Origin: Mesobacterium pallidum
GTDB lineage: Bacteria; Pseudomonadota; Alphaproteobacteria; Rhodobacterales; Rhodobacteraceae
Length of the DNA stretch: 64,000 nt
Direction: 5' to 3'
Assembly (NCBI RefSeq): GCF_019966535.1
Contig: NZ_JAIMID010000013.1
Coordinates: 1 to 64,000, forward strand
Shown here: positions 24,632 to 33,024 of the stretch, piece by piece
Position numbering within the stretch: the stretch's first letter is position 1
Layout: each line of letters opens with the position of its first letter
Notes under the pieces: generated by a model
What the model was told of the DNA's origin: nothing
The model's database searches: none
What the model saw: the letters and a program-made list of their open reading frames with translations, nothing else
Made by a program: the position numbers and the translations under genes

Positions 24632-25011
24632 GCTACCTGCGCGCCTGTGCGCGCGCCCGTCGTGTCAAGCATCTCGAACCTTTCGGATGTGTATCATATG
24701 CTTCTGCACTATCAGATTGCGCGCCTCTGGCCACTCTTTACATGGCCGGATGGGCCGCATCGGCCCTGGAATGACGTCGCGACGCAGCCGTCGAAACCCG
24801 GGGGCCGACCTTGCCCGACCGTTGCACGCGCTTGCCGGATGGGCGTTTTGCGATTGAATCCGGCGTTTCCGCATGTCAGGAGCAATCGTACGCTGGCATA
24901 CCAGGTCCTTGCATCCTGCGTGGACCGTGCCGGCCGCATGCGCGCCACGCGACATGGCAACGGAAGACGGGCCAGATACGCCATTCATCGGTCCGGAACG
25001 CGACTGGACAG
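24632..25011. other. Intergenic divergent region with operator copy 8
   Basis: No gene is visible in these 380 bp between the divergent NUDIX and MBL genes. The segment GTACGCTGGCATACC at 24888-24902 matches the operator family; its closest relative is the 2009-2024 copy (GGTACGCAAGCATACC on the minus strand). It is therefore likely the control site of the MBL gene. A weaker GTATCATATGC at 24691-24701 lies towards the NUDIX start and is not counted. Confidence 0.6.
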
Positions 25012-26073
25012 ATGATGACACACCCCGCACACCCCGACCGCGCGCCCCTGACCTTCCCGTTCCCGGACGTCCCGCCCTTTGGCGTGCCGGTCGAGATCGC
25101 CGAGGGGATCCTCTGGGTGCGCTTTCCGCTGCCGTTCCAGCTGGACCATGTGAACGTCTATTTCATCCGCGACGGCGATGGCTGGGCGATCGTCGACACC
25201 GGCATCAACACGAAAGAGTCCCTTGCCGCCTGGGAGACCGTGCTGCGCGACGTGCTGCAGGGCGCGCCGATCACCCGCGTGATCGCGACCCATGTGCATC
25301 CCGATCACATCGGCCTGGCCGGCTGGCTGTGCGAAAGGTTCGATGCCCCGCTGCTGACCAGCCTGTCGTCCTATGCCGAAAGCCGGCTGATCTCGCTTGC
25401 GCCGAACGAAACCGGGTCGCGCCAGTTCTTCGATTTCTACGTCAGCCACGGGATGTCCGCCGAAGGGGCCGGCATCGTGGCGATCCGGGGCAACGACTAT
25501 CTTCGGCTGGTGCATCCCCTGCCGCGCTCATTCCACCGGCTGGTCCGCGCGGATGTTCTTGTCATCGGCACCCGCGAATTCCGGGTGCTGACCGGAGAGG
25601 GGCATGCCGCCGAGCAGGTCATGCTGTATTGCCACGAAGAGGGGCTTCTTTTCGCCGCCGACCAGGTGCTCGAGCGCATTTCGCCCAATGTCAGCGTGTC
25701 GGCGACCGATCCGAACGGCGACCCGCTTGGGCACTTCCTGCGCAGCCTTCGGCAATTGCGCCAGGATATTCCGGCCGAGGTGCTGGTGCTGCCCGGCCAC
25801 CGGCGGCCCTTCCGGGGCCTGCACACCCGCGCGGTCGAGCTGGAAGACCATCACGAGCACCGCTGCGATCTGATCCGGGAGGCCTGTGCGCAGGATCCGA
25901 AGACCGTGGCCGACCTTGTGCCCGTGTTGTTCACCCGCCAGCTCGATGCGCACCAGATGAGCTTTGCCTTCACCGAGACGCTGGCGCATGTCAATCGCCT
26001 GGTGCGGCGCTCAGAGCTCGAGCCCGTGCGCAGGGACGGGCGGCTCGCGCATCGGACCGTGCTCCGGGCCTGA
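25012..26073 (+). CDS. Metallo-beta-lactamase-fold hydrolase
   Basis: A 353-residue MBL-fold protein. The zinc motif THVHPDHIG is at about residues 93-101. Downstream ligands are visible as GEGHAAEQ, AADQV and PGHRRPF. Substrate is not known; in acyl-CoA clusters this branch often includes thioesterase-like or glyoxalase II-like hydrolases. The upstream operator copy suggests co-regulation with the island. Two adjacent ATGs (25012, 25015) are possible starts, and the longer open frame reaching back to 24811 crosses the operator and is rejected. Confidence 0.85.
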   Translation: MMTHPAHPDRAPLTFPFPDVPPFGVPVEIAEGILWVRFPLPFQLDHVNVYFIRDGDGWAIVDTGINTKESLAAWETVLRDVLQGAPITRVIATHVHPDHIGLAGWLCERFDAPLLTSLSSYAESRLISLAPNETGSRQFFDFYVSHGMSAEGAGIVAIRGNDYLRLVHPLPRSFHRLVRADVLVIGTREFRVLTGEGHAAEQVMLYCHEEGLLFAADQVLERISPNVSVSATDPNGDPLGHFLRSLRQLRQDIPAEVLVLPGHRRPFRGLHTRAVELEDHHEHRCDLIREACAQDPKTVADLVPVLFTRQLDAHQMSFAFTETLAHVNRLVRRSELEPVRRDGRLAHRTVLRA

Positions 26074-26168
26074 CTGCATCCCGGGCAGGCGTGCCGGATC
26101 GCGCCGGGCGCGGCTGCGTCGCAGGCACGGCCGTCGCTCCGTCGCCGCTACAGCCTGCCTTGGGGCCG

Positions 26169-26978
26169 CTATCGCCCGACGGAAGCAAGAAAGGAGCGCA
26201 CCGCGCTGCCGGTTTCCCGGACCAGTTCCAGGGCCCCGACGCGGTGTGCCCTGGCGGTGCGAGGCACCTCGACCCCGAGGGGCAGGTCCTTTGGCAGCGC
26301 CGCCAAGTAGGCGCCGAGGTCGATCTGCCCCGTTCCCGGCAGCAGCCGCTCTTCGCGCGCCGCGTGCAGCAGGGTTTCCTCGTCATAGGCCGGCAGGACC
26401 GGAGCATCGCACAGATGTGCAAAGCGCAGCCGCTCCGGCCCCAGCGAGGCCAGCGTGGCAAGGGACGACCCCGAGCGGTCGACATGCAGGCTGTCGGGAA
26501 GGATGCCGACATGCGGCCCGGCCTGACCAACCGTTTGCACGGCTTCGTCAATGGTGCGGATGGTGGTCCAGGGAAAGAATTCCAGCACCACACCAAGGCC
26601 CCGGTCCCTGGCCGCGTCCGACAACCGGCCCAGCGTGTCGGCCATGCGGCCGTGGTCCGGGTCATAGGGCGCGGTAATGATCTCCTTTGCGCCGAGCTCC
26701 GCACCGGTGTCCAGAAACGGCTGCAAGGTCTCCGGATCCGTTTCCGGCGTGATGCGAAGAAATTCGATGTCATGCACCGTCACACCGGTCGCGGTCATCG
26801 CGGCGCGTGTCTCGCGCAGCATCGCGGCATTTTCCCACAGCGGGTAGCCCGGTGTGGTCGGCGTCACCCGAAGCAGGCGCAGGCCGACCGCGTCGAACCC
26901 GCCCTCGGCGGCAGCATGGATCAGCGCGGGGGGATCCAGTTCGATGGCGGTGAGATGGGCAAGAGACACCAGTCGCAT
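26169..26978 (-). CDS. Sugar-phosphate isomerase/epimerase-like TIM-barrel protein
   Basis: A 269-residue AP-endonuclease-2/xylose-isomerase-like TIM barrel. Metal-site features include Glu in VVLEFFPW and His in RFAHLCDAP. This superfamily also contains 3-dehydroshikimate dehydratases. Together with the shikimate-dehydrogenase-like protein and importer in this module, a dehydratase acting on a cyclic acid is plausible, but the sequence alone does not decide it. It begins 2 nt after the stop of the flavoprotein gene, so the two form an operon. Confidence 0.8.
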   Translation of the reverse strand: MRLVSLAHLTAIELDPPALIHAAAEGGFDAVGLRLLRVTPTTPGYPLWENAAMLRETRAAMTATGVTVHDIEFLRITPETDPETLQPFLDTGAELGAKEIITAPYDPDHGRMADTLGRLSDAARDRGLGVVLEFFPWTTIRTIDEAVQTVGQAGPHVGILPDSLHVDRSGSSLATLASLGPERLRFAHLCDAPVLPAYDEETLLHAAREERLLPGTGQIDLGAYLAALPKDLPLGVEVPRTARAHRVGALELVRETGSAVRSFLASVGR

Positions 26979-26980
26979 GG

Positions 26981-28666
26981 TCAGGATCCCGTCGCGGCAT
27001 GTCGCCCGGCGATGAAACCGAACGTGAGGGCAGGGCCAAGGTTGATGCCGCCCGCCGGGTAATGTCCGCCCATGACCGAGGCCATGTCGGTCCCCGCCGC
27101 GTAGAGACCAGCGATCGGCGTCCCGTCGGCGTCCAGAACGCGGGCGGCGCCGTCTGTCTGTAGCCCGGCAAAGGTGCCAAAGCTGCCCGGCACGACCTTG
27201 ACGGCGTAGAACGGCCCGGTCTCGATCGGGGCGACACAGGGGTTCGGTGCGACCTCTGGGTCACCCTGAAGACGCATGTAAGCGCTTGTGCCGCGCCCGA
27301 AGGCCGGGTCTTCGCCGCGCCGCGCGCCGTCGTTGAACCTGGCAAGCGTCCGGGTCAATCCGCCCGGGTCGATGCCACAGGCCCTGGCCAGCGCCTCGGG
27401 CGTTTCGGCGCGGGTGACATACCCGTTTCTGACCCATGGTCCCAGCGGCACCGGGGCCGGCCGCACGATGCCCAGCCCGTAGCGGCGGATGAAGCGGTGA
27501 TCGCAGATCAGCCAGCTTGCGGCCTCGGCCCCCTCGGGTAGGGCGTCGATCATGTCCCGGACATAGTCGTGATAGCCCAGCCCTTCGTTGGTGAATCGGC
27601 GCCCATCGGCCAGAACGCCGATCAGCCCGGGCTTGCCGCGGTCGATGATGTGGGGAAAGACACCCGTCGTCCCATCGTCATGGGGCACCTGCGACACCGG
27701 GCACCACGCGCCCGGGCTGGCCAGGGTGTCGGCCTGACGGCCGCCGACGCTTTCGCCCAGCCGCAGCCCGTCGCCGGTGGCATGGGGCAGCGCCAGCGAC
27801 AGGTGCGCCTCGGGTCGCGGGAACTGCTCGTCGCGGCGCGCGAGGTCATGGGGAAAGCCGCCCGCCGCCAGCACGACACCCCGGCGCGCCGTCACCCGCA
27901 CCGGGCCATCCGGTCCCGCCAATGTCGCCCCTGCGACCCGACCGTCTTCGCGCAACAGATCCCTGGCCGGATGACCCGGCAGGAGCGTGACCTGCAGATC
28001 GAGCGCCGCGCGCAGCAGCCGCCCGACGAGCGCGTTGCCATTGCGCAGCTGCATCCCGCGCCCGTGCCGCGCGAGGTCCCACAGATGCCGCCCGAGGCGC
28101 CTGGCGACGTGCAGCGCCGACCCGGGCGACCGCGTCGCCGTCATGAAGGCGCGCAGATCCGGCCCGGCCTGAATCGTCATGCCCCAGAAGGTCGTTTCCT
28201 TCATCGGCTTGCGCAACAGGGCGACAGCTGCGCCAAGATCCCGGGCGTCGTAGGGCTGCGCAATGACCGACCGGCCGCCCATGCCCGCGCCGGGCTGGTG
28301 GCTGTAGGTATCCGGGATACCGGCACCGCAATCGAAGGTCAGGGCGGTATTCGTCTCGAAAAAGCCGACCATCTCGGGGGCGGCGCGCAGAAAGGCATCG
28401 ACCCGTGCGGCGTTGAAGGTGTTGCCCAGCACCGCTTCCAGGTACCGGCGCGGCTCGGATGGGTCTTCGACGATACCGTGCCGGTGCGCGACGGGCGAGC
28501 AGGGGGCCCAGATCCAGCCGCCCGACCAGGCGGTGGTGCCGCCCAGTGTCGCGGATTTCTCGGACAGAATCACGCGCAGGCCATGATGGGCTGCCGTGAC
28601 GGCCGCGGCCAGCCCCGCCGCCCCGGACCCGATCACCAGCAGGTCGCATTCCATATCCATGTCCAT
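26981..28666 (-). CDS. FAD-dependent dehydrogenase, 3-ketosteroid-dehydrogenase/fumarate-reductase-like
   Basis: A 561-residue flavoprotein. It has an N-terminal FAD motif (VIGSGAAGLAAAVTAA, residues 10-25), a GGTTAWSGGWIWAP cap-domain start, and a C-terminal AGLYAAGTDMASVMGGHYPAGG flavin loop. The family introduces or removes C=C bonds next to a carbonyl (KstD) or reduces fumarate. The ATG at 28664-28666 was chosen from a run of three ATGs because GAGGGCG precedes it. Divergent from LysR at 28766. In a module with a shikimate-dehydrogenase-like gene it could desaturate a cyclohexane ring; steroid use is less likely given the lack of other steroid genes. Confidence 0.85.
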   Translation of the reverse strand: MDMDMECDLLVIGSGAAGLAAAVTAAHHGLRVILSEKSATLGGTTAWSGGWIWAPCSPVAHRHGIVEDPSEPRRYLEAVLGNTFNAARVDAFLRAAPEMVGFFETNTALTFDCGAGIPDTYSHQPGAGMGGRSVIAQPYDARDLGAAVALLRKPMKETTFWGMTIQAGPDLRAFMTATRSPGSALHVARRLGRHLWDLARHGRGMQLRNGNALVGRLLRAALDLQVTLLPGHPARDLLREDGRVAGATLAGPDGPVRVTARRGVVLAAGGFPHDLARRDEQFPRPEAHLSLALPHATGDGLRLGESVGGRQADTLASPGAWCPVSQVPHDDGTTGVFPHIIDRGKPGLIGVLADGRRFTNEGLGYHDYVRDMIDALPEGAEAASWLICDHRFIRRYGLGIVRPAPVPLGPWVRNGYVTRAETPEALARACGIDPGGLTRTLARFNDGARRGEDPAFGRGTSAYMRLQGDPEVAPNPCVAPIETGPFYAVKVVPGSFGTFAGLQTDGAARVLDADGTPIAGLYAAGTDMASVMGGHYPAGGINLGPALTFGFIAGRHAATGS

Positions 28667-28728
28667 CGCCCTCGTTTTTTCGCGCAAGTTCGCGACAGGG
28701 TCGGGTAACGTCAATTGCTTGTTTTGCG

Positions 28729-28750
28729 CTGATGGTAACGTCATGTTAAT
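28729..28750. promoter_or_regulatory. LysR binding-site candidate 1 (flavoprotein/LysR divergent promoter)
   Basis: CTGATGGTAACGTCATGTTA plus AT ends 15 bp before the LysR start. The reverse complement of 29708-29729 matches it at 19 of 22 positions. A second GGTAACGTCA is at 28704-28713. Confidence 0.65.
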
Positions 28751-28765
28751 GCCGTGGAGGAGCCC

Positions 28766-29698
28766 ATGACTGAAATGACATTGCGGCAGATCGAGGTTGT
28801 CCGGGCGGTGATGATGACCGGGACGATCAACGGCGCCGCGCAAATGCTGAACGTGTCGGCCCCGGGGATCAGCCGGTTGGTCAAGCACACCGAGGAAAGC
28901 CTTGGAATCCGTCTGTTCGAACGCAAGTCCGGCCTGTTCGTCCCCTCGATCGAGGCGTCGAAAGTCTTTGACCAGCTGCGCGAGGTCTACAAGGGCGTCG
29001 AGAACCTGCAACAGGCGGTCGGCGCATTGCAAAAGGGCGAAGACGTGCGGTTGTCCTGCGCCTCGGCCCCGTCGGTCGCGCAGTTCATCTCGGCGCGGGT
29101 GATGAAACAGGTGCGGGCGCGCTATGCCGATCTGTTCATCGACCTCAACATCCTCAAGATCGAAGAGACGCTGGACTACCTGCTGCTGGAACGCGGCGAA
29201 TTCGTTGTCATGAGCTCGCCGATTGCCAATGCGGCGGTGGAGAATGACAAGATCGCGGAAGGCCGCCTAGTGGTGATCGTGCCCGAAGCGCACCCCCTGG
29301 CGGACCTGCCCGAGATATCCGTGCATGATCTTGTCCGGCACCCCGTGATCGGTCTTGAGCCGGCTGATCCCTACGGTCGCCTCCTGGCCCGGCCCTTCGA
29401 GAAGGAGGGGCTGACGGTGCAACATGCCATGCGGGGGCGGTTTGCCCAGACGCTTGTCAGCTTTGTCCGGCACGGGCTGGGCGTTGCCGTGATCGACGAA
29501 TTCTCGGTGGCCGAGGTCTACATGCCCGGCGTCATCCGGCGCCCGCTGAAAGAAGACACGCAGGTCGGCATCCATGTGGTGCGCAAGAAGGGGCGCGTGC
29601 TGTCCGGGTTTGCCGAATACGCCATCGCGCAGTTCCGCCGCGAGTTGGCGAAGGCGATCGAGGAGGGGCAGTCACTGCGCGGCAGTCGCAAGGCGTGA
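28766..29698 (+). CDS. LysR-family transcriptional regulator
   Basis: A 310-residue LysR-type regulator. The winged helix-turn-helix is at about residues 5-62 (LRQIEVVRAVMMTGTINGAA, then SAPGISRLVKHTEESLGIRL), followed by a substrate-binding-like effector domain. The ATG at 28766 has GTGGAGGAG just before it. It lies between the divergent flavoprotein gene and the co-oriented TTT importer operon, and a shared 22-bp motif occurs at both promoters. It therefore most likely controls both. The inducer is probably the imported acid or a product of it. Confidence 0.92.
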   Translation: MTEMTLRQIEVVRAVMMTGTINGAAQMLNVSAPGISRLVKHTEESLGIRLFERKSGLFVPSIEASKVFDQLREVYKGVENLQQAVGALQKGEDVRLSCASAPSVAQFISARVMKQVRARYADLFIDLNILKIEETLDYLLLERGEFVVMSSPIANAAVENDKIAEGRLVVIVPEAHPLADLPEISVHDLVRHPVIGLEPADPYGRLLARPFEKEGLTVQHAMRGRFAQTLVSFVRHGLGVAVIDEFSVAEVYMPGVIRRPLKEDTQVGIHVVRKKGRVLSGFAEYAIAQFRRELAKAIEEGQSLRGSRKA

Positions 29699-29707
29699 GC
29701 GCAAAAA

Positions 29708-29729
29708 ATTAACATCAGGTTACGATCAG
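29708..29729. promoter_or_regulatory. LysR binding-site candidate 2 (TTT operon promoter)
   Basis: ATTAACATCAGGTTACGATC plus AG lies immediately after the LysR stop and 114 bp before the tctC start. Reverse-complemented it matches 28729-28750 at 19 of 22 positions. Confidence 0.65.
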
Positions 29730-29842
29730 AAAATTATGGGTATTTGACGTTAAGGCATCGACTCATGCATACCAACTGCCATCGTCGCCCGGTCGGGAGG
29801 ATCCCGCCGCAGGGAGACAGGGAAACGCTTAGGGAGGATACC

Positions 29843-30844
29843 ATGAAGCGCATTCTGATGGGGGCCGTTGCGGCCTTTGCACTGACCACCGGCATGGCCG
29901 TGGCCGAGTACCCCGAAAAGGAAATCCAGGGCATCATCCAGTGGGGGGCCGGCGGCTCTACCGACACCGTGATGCGGTCGGTCACGCCGCATGCCGAAGA
30001 GATCCTGGGCGGCACCGTGGTGATGCAGAACATGACCGGCGCCGTGGGCGCCATCGCTCTGAACTACGTGGCCGATGCCGCGGCTGACGGCTACACGGTC
30101 CTGATGGGCGCCGAGAACCCGATGCTTTACAAGATCATGGGTCTTGGCGACAAGGATTACTCGGAATTCACGCCGATCAACATCCTGGCCCGCGGCACGC
30201 CGCTGCTGGTGGCCAACAATGACGCGCCCTTCAACACCTATTCCGAGATGATCGCCTATGTGAAAGAGCATCCGGGCGAAGTGCGGTTCGGCTCGACCGG
30301 TCCGGGCGGCCTGCCCTCCGTCGTGACCGCGATGGTCGAGGCGGTCGAGGGCGACCTTGACGTGATCTTCGTGCCCTACGACGGTGACGGCCCGGCGCTG
30401 ACCGGCCTGCAAGGCGGCGCGATCGACGTGATGCCCGCCGTTCTGGGCGCGGCCATCGAAGGCGTGAAGGCCGGCAACATGAAGGCGCTGGGCTTGGTCG
30501 ACGTGGCCAGGAACGCGAACCTGCCCGATGTCGAAGTCGTGGCCGAGGTGAATGACGGCTACAACACCTACCTGCCCTGGGGCCCGTTCTTTGGCGTGTT
30601 CGCCAAGAACGGCACGCCGGACGAGGTGGTCGCCAAGTTGACCGCGGCCTATGCCGAGGCCGCGCAGAACGCCGACTTCGTGGCGCTGATGGAAGGCCGC
30701 GGGTTCACCCTGATGAACATCTCGGGCGACGAGGCCGAGGCGTTCCTTTCGAAGTGGCAGCAAGGCACCGCCTGGCTGCTCCAGGACGCGGGCATGACGA
30801 AGGCATCACCGGAAGAGTTCGGCATCGCACGCCCCGGCGAGTGA
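29843..30844 (+). CDS. Tripartite tricarboxylate transporter binding protein (TctC family)
   Basis: A 333-residue periplasmic binding protein of the TTT type. A signal peptide is evident (MKRILMGAVAAFALTTGMAV, cut after AVA). The mature opening YPEKEIQGIIQWGAGGSTDT and the FGSTGPGGLPSVVTA region match TctC/Bug proteins, which bind carboxylates. GGGAGGATACC precedes the ATG. The TctB and TctA genes follow after an attenuator-like hairpin. Confidence 0.92.
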   Translation: MKRILMGAVAAFALTTGMAVAEYPEKEIQGIIQWGAGGSTDTVMRSVTPHAEEILGGTVVMQNMTGAVGAIALNYVADAAADGYTVLMGAENPMLYKIMGLGDKDYSEFTPINILARGTPLLVANNDAPFNTYSEMIAYVKEHPGEVRFGSTGPGGLPSVVTAMVEAVEGDLDVIFVPYDGDGPALTGLQGGAIDVMPAVLGAAIEGVKAGNMKALGLVDVARNANLPDVEVVAEVNDGYNTYLPWGPFFGVFAKNGTPDEVVAKLTAAYAEAAQNADFVALMEGRGFTLMNISGDEAEAFLSKWQQGTAWLLQDAGMTKASPEEFGIARPGE

Positions 30845-30882
30845 CCTGACTCTCCCTGTCGGGCCAGGCCCGAGGCACGACC

Positions 30883-30920
30883 GGGGTGTCGCATTCCACT
30901 GGGTGCGGCACCCCTTTTTT
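30883..30920 (+). terminator. Attenuator/partial terminator between tctC and tctB
   Basis: GGGGTGTCGCA (30883-30893) pairs with TGCGGCACCCC (30904-30914, one G-U pair) and six T follow. As it sits inside an operon, partial read-through would give more binding protein than membrane protein. Confidence 0.8.
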
Positions 30921-30948
30921 CAGACAGGTCCAGCGGGAGGAGGGCCCC

Positions 30949-31521
30949 ATGCAGATCGATCCGGAACATCACGACGGCACATCCGATGCCACACCCGGCG
31001 GCGAGCCGGACAAGCGTCGCCCGGGAGAGCTGCTGTTTGCCGCCTTCCTGACGGTTGCCAGCCTGTACCTGGTCTGGGACGCCTGGGGGATCGAGAATTC
31101 CTTTGGCCCCAACGGGCTGTCCTCGCCGCGCTCCATCCCGCTGGCAACGACGGTGGTGATGGTGATCAGCGGTGCGCTGGTCCTGCTCAGGACCGCGCGC
31201 CTGCCGCTGGACCGGACCGAGACGGTGTCGAAGGATATCCTACCATGGACGGTGATCGTGTTCGCCGGACTGCTGGTCGCCTACGGCATGGCGCTTAGAC
31301 CCATCGGTTTCCTGCCGGTTTCGGCTGCCTTCCTGATCATCGGGATCAAGGTGCTGGGGCGGCGGTCATGGGTTTGGACCATCTCCATCGCACTGGCCGC
31401 TCTGGTCGCGATCTGGCTGATCTTCCGCATCGTGTTCTCGGTTCTCATGCCGGCAGGCATCGTGCCCGAGGCCGAGCTGGTCCAGTTCTTCCGTACGCTG
31501 TTCTCAGGGGGTGCAGAATGA
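30949..31521 (+). CDS. TTT transporter small membrane subunit (TctB family)
   Basis: A 190-residue protein with about four hydrophobic segments (LLFAAFLTVASLYLVWDAW, LATTVVMVISGALVLL, LPWTVIVFAGLLVAYGMAL and the C-terminal pair). The start at 30949 follows GGGAGGAGGGCCCC; an earlier frame from 30886 would overlap the terminator stem. It couples to tctA by ATGA overlap. Confidence 0.88.
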   Translation: MQIDPEHHDGTSDATPGGEPDKRRPGELLFAAFLTVASLYLVWDAWGIENSFGPNGLSSPRSIPLATTVVMVISGALVLLRTARLPLDRTETVSKDILPWTVIVFAGLLVAYGMALRPIGFLPVSAAFLIIGIKVLGRRSWVWTISIALAALVAIWLIFRIVFSVLMPAGIVPEAELVQFFRTLFSGGAE

Positions 31522-33020
31522 CCGCGCTCATGGATTTCTTCCTTGTCTTCACCCAACCGCAACTGTTCCTGCTGGTCGGGCTTGGCACCTTTGCCGGTGT
31601 CTATGTCGGTGCGATCCCCGGCCTGTCGGTCACGATGGCGGTGTCGATCCTGATCTCCTTCACCTTTTCCTGGGACGTCTACCCGGCGATCTCGCTGATG
31701 ATCGGCATCTACATGGGCGGCGTCTATGGCGGCTCGCGCACGGCGATCCTGCTGAACATCCCCGGCGCCCCCTCTGCCATCGCCACCGCGCTTGACGGGT
31801 ATCCCATGGCTCAGCGCGGAGAGGCCGGGACGGCGATCGGCGTGACCACCGTCATGTCCTTCATCGGCGGGTTCATCGGCATCGGCGTTTTGGCACTGGC
31901 CGCGCCCTTCGTGTCGGACTTCGCGCTCAAGTTCCAGCCGCGCGACTACATGCTGCTGGCCATCCTCGGCATCCTGCTTGTCGGCTCGCTGTCGCAGGGT
32001 TCGCTGGTCAAGGGCATCTTCGCGGGCGCCCTCGGCATCGCAATCGGCGCGGTGGGCCGCGATCCCCTGACCTTTACCGAACGATTTACCTTTGACCTGA
32101 ACCTGCTCAACGGCGGCATCTCGTTCATTGCGGTGATGATCGGCATGTTCGGTGTCTCCGAGGCGCTGCTGCAACTGCACCACGTCGACAAGGACGCGGT
32201 GCGGCAGAAGATCTCGCGCATCGTGCCCTCGCTCGCGACCGTGAAGAAGCACCTGCCGCTGTCGCTTCAGACCTCGACCATCGGCGTCATCATCGGCGCC
32301 TTGCCCGGAACCGGCGGCGACATCGCCGCGCTCATGGCCTATGACCACGCGAAACGGGTCACCAAGAACCCCGAAGTGCCCTTTGGAGAAGGCGCCATGG
32401 AGGGTCTCGTGGCCCCCGAAACCGCCAACAACGCCGCCGTCGGCGGTGCCTTCATCCCGATGATGACCCTTGGCATTCCGGGCGATGCCGTGACCGCCAT
32501 CATGATCGGCGCGCTGTTCATCCACGGGCTGAACCCCGGCCCGATGCTGATGATCGAGAAACCGGACATGTTCTGGTTCATCGTCGGCTGTCTGGTCATG
32601 GCGAACGTCTTCATGCTGATCTTTGGTCTGACCGGGATCAAGCTGTTCACCAAGATCGTGGAAATGCCGCGCGCGGTCCTCATCCCGCTGATCATGCTCC
32701 TGTCCATCGTCGGGGCCTTCGCGGTGAACAATGCCGTCACCGATGTCTACTGGATGCTCGGCTTTGGCGTGTTCGGCTATTTCATGCGCCACTACGGTTA
32801 TCCGCTGGGGCCCGTGATCCTGGGGGTGATCCTGTCGCGCCTGCTGGACGACAACTGGCGCCGCGCGATCATATCCGAGCGCGAGGAGCTGGGCCGGTTC
32901 TTCTGGGGGATCGTCACCAGCCCGCTGAGCCTGACGCTGCTGGTCGCCGTGATCCTCATCTTTGTCTCGCAAACCCCCGTGTGGCGCTGGGGCAAATCCA
33001 AGCTGTTCAAGGAAAGCTGA
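31518..33020 (+). CDS. TTT transporter large membrane subunit (TctA family)
   Basis: A 500-residue polytopic membrane protein. Signature segments are VGAIPGLSVTMAVSILI, YMGGVYGGSRTAILLNIPG and IIGALPGTGGDIAALMAYDHAKR, the two related proline/glycine-rich loops of TctA. It forms the sodium- or proton-coupled channel of the TTT importer. The ATG at 31518 overlaps the tctB stop. It is followed 4 nt later by the shikimate-dehydrogenase-like gene. Confidence 0.93.
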   Translation: MTALMDFFLVFTQPQLFLLVGLGTFAGVYVGAIPGLSVTMAVSILISFTFSWDVYPAISLMIGIYMGGVYGGSRTAILLNIPGAPSAIATALDGYPMAQRGEAGTAIGVTTVMSFIGGFIGIGVLALAAPFVSDFALKFQPRDYMLLAILGILLVGSLSQGSLVKGIFAGALGIAIGAVGRDPLTFTERFTFDLNLLNGGISFIAVMIGMFGVSEALLQLHHVDKDAVRQKISRIVPSLATVKKHLPLSLQTSTIGVIIGALPGTGGDIAALMAYDHAKRVTKNPEVPFGEGAMEGLVAPETANNAAVGGAFIPMMTLGIPGDAVTAIMIGALFIHGLNPGPMLMIEKPDMFWFIVGCLVMANVFMLIFGLTGIKLFTKIVEMPRAVLIPLIMLLSIVGAFAVNNAVTDVYWMLGFGVFGYFMRHYGYPLGPVILGVILSRLLDDNWRRAIISEREELGRFFWGIVTSPLSLTLLVAVILIFVSQTPVWRWGKSKLFKES

Positions 33021-33024
33021 CATC

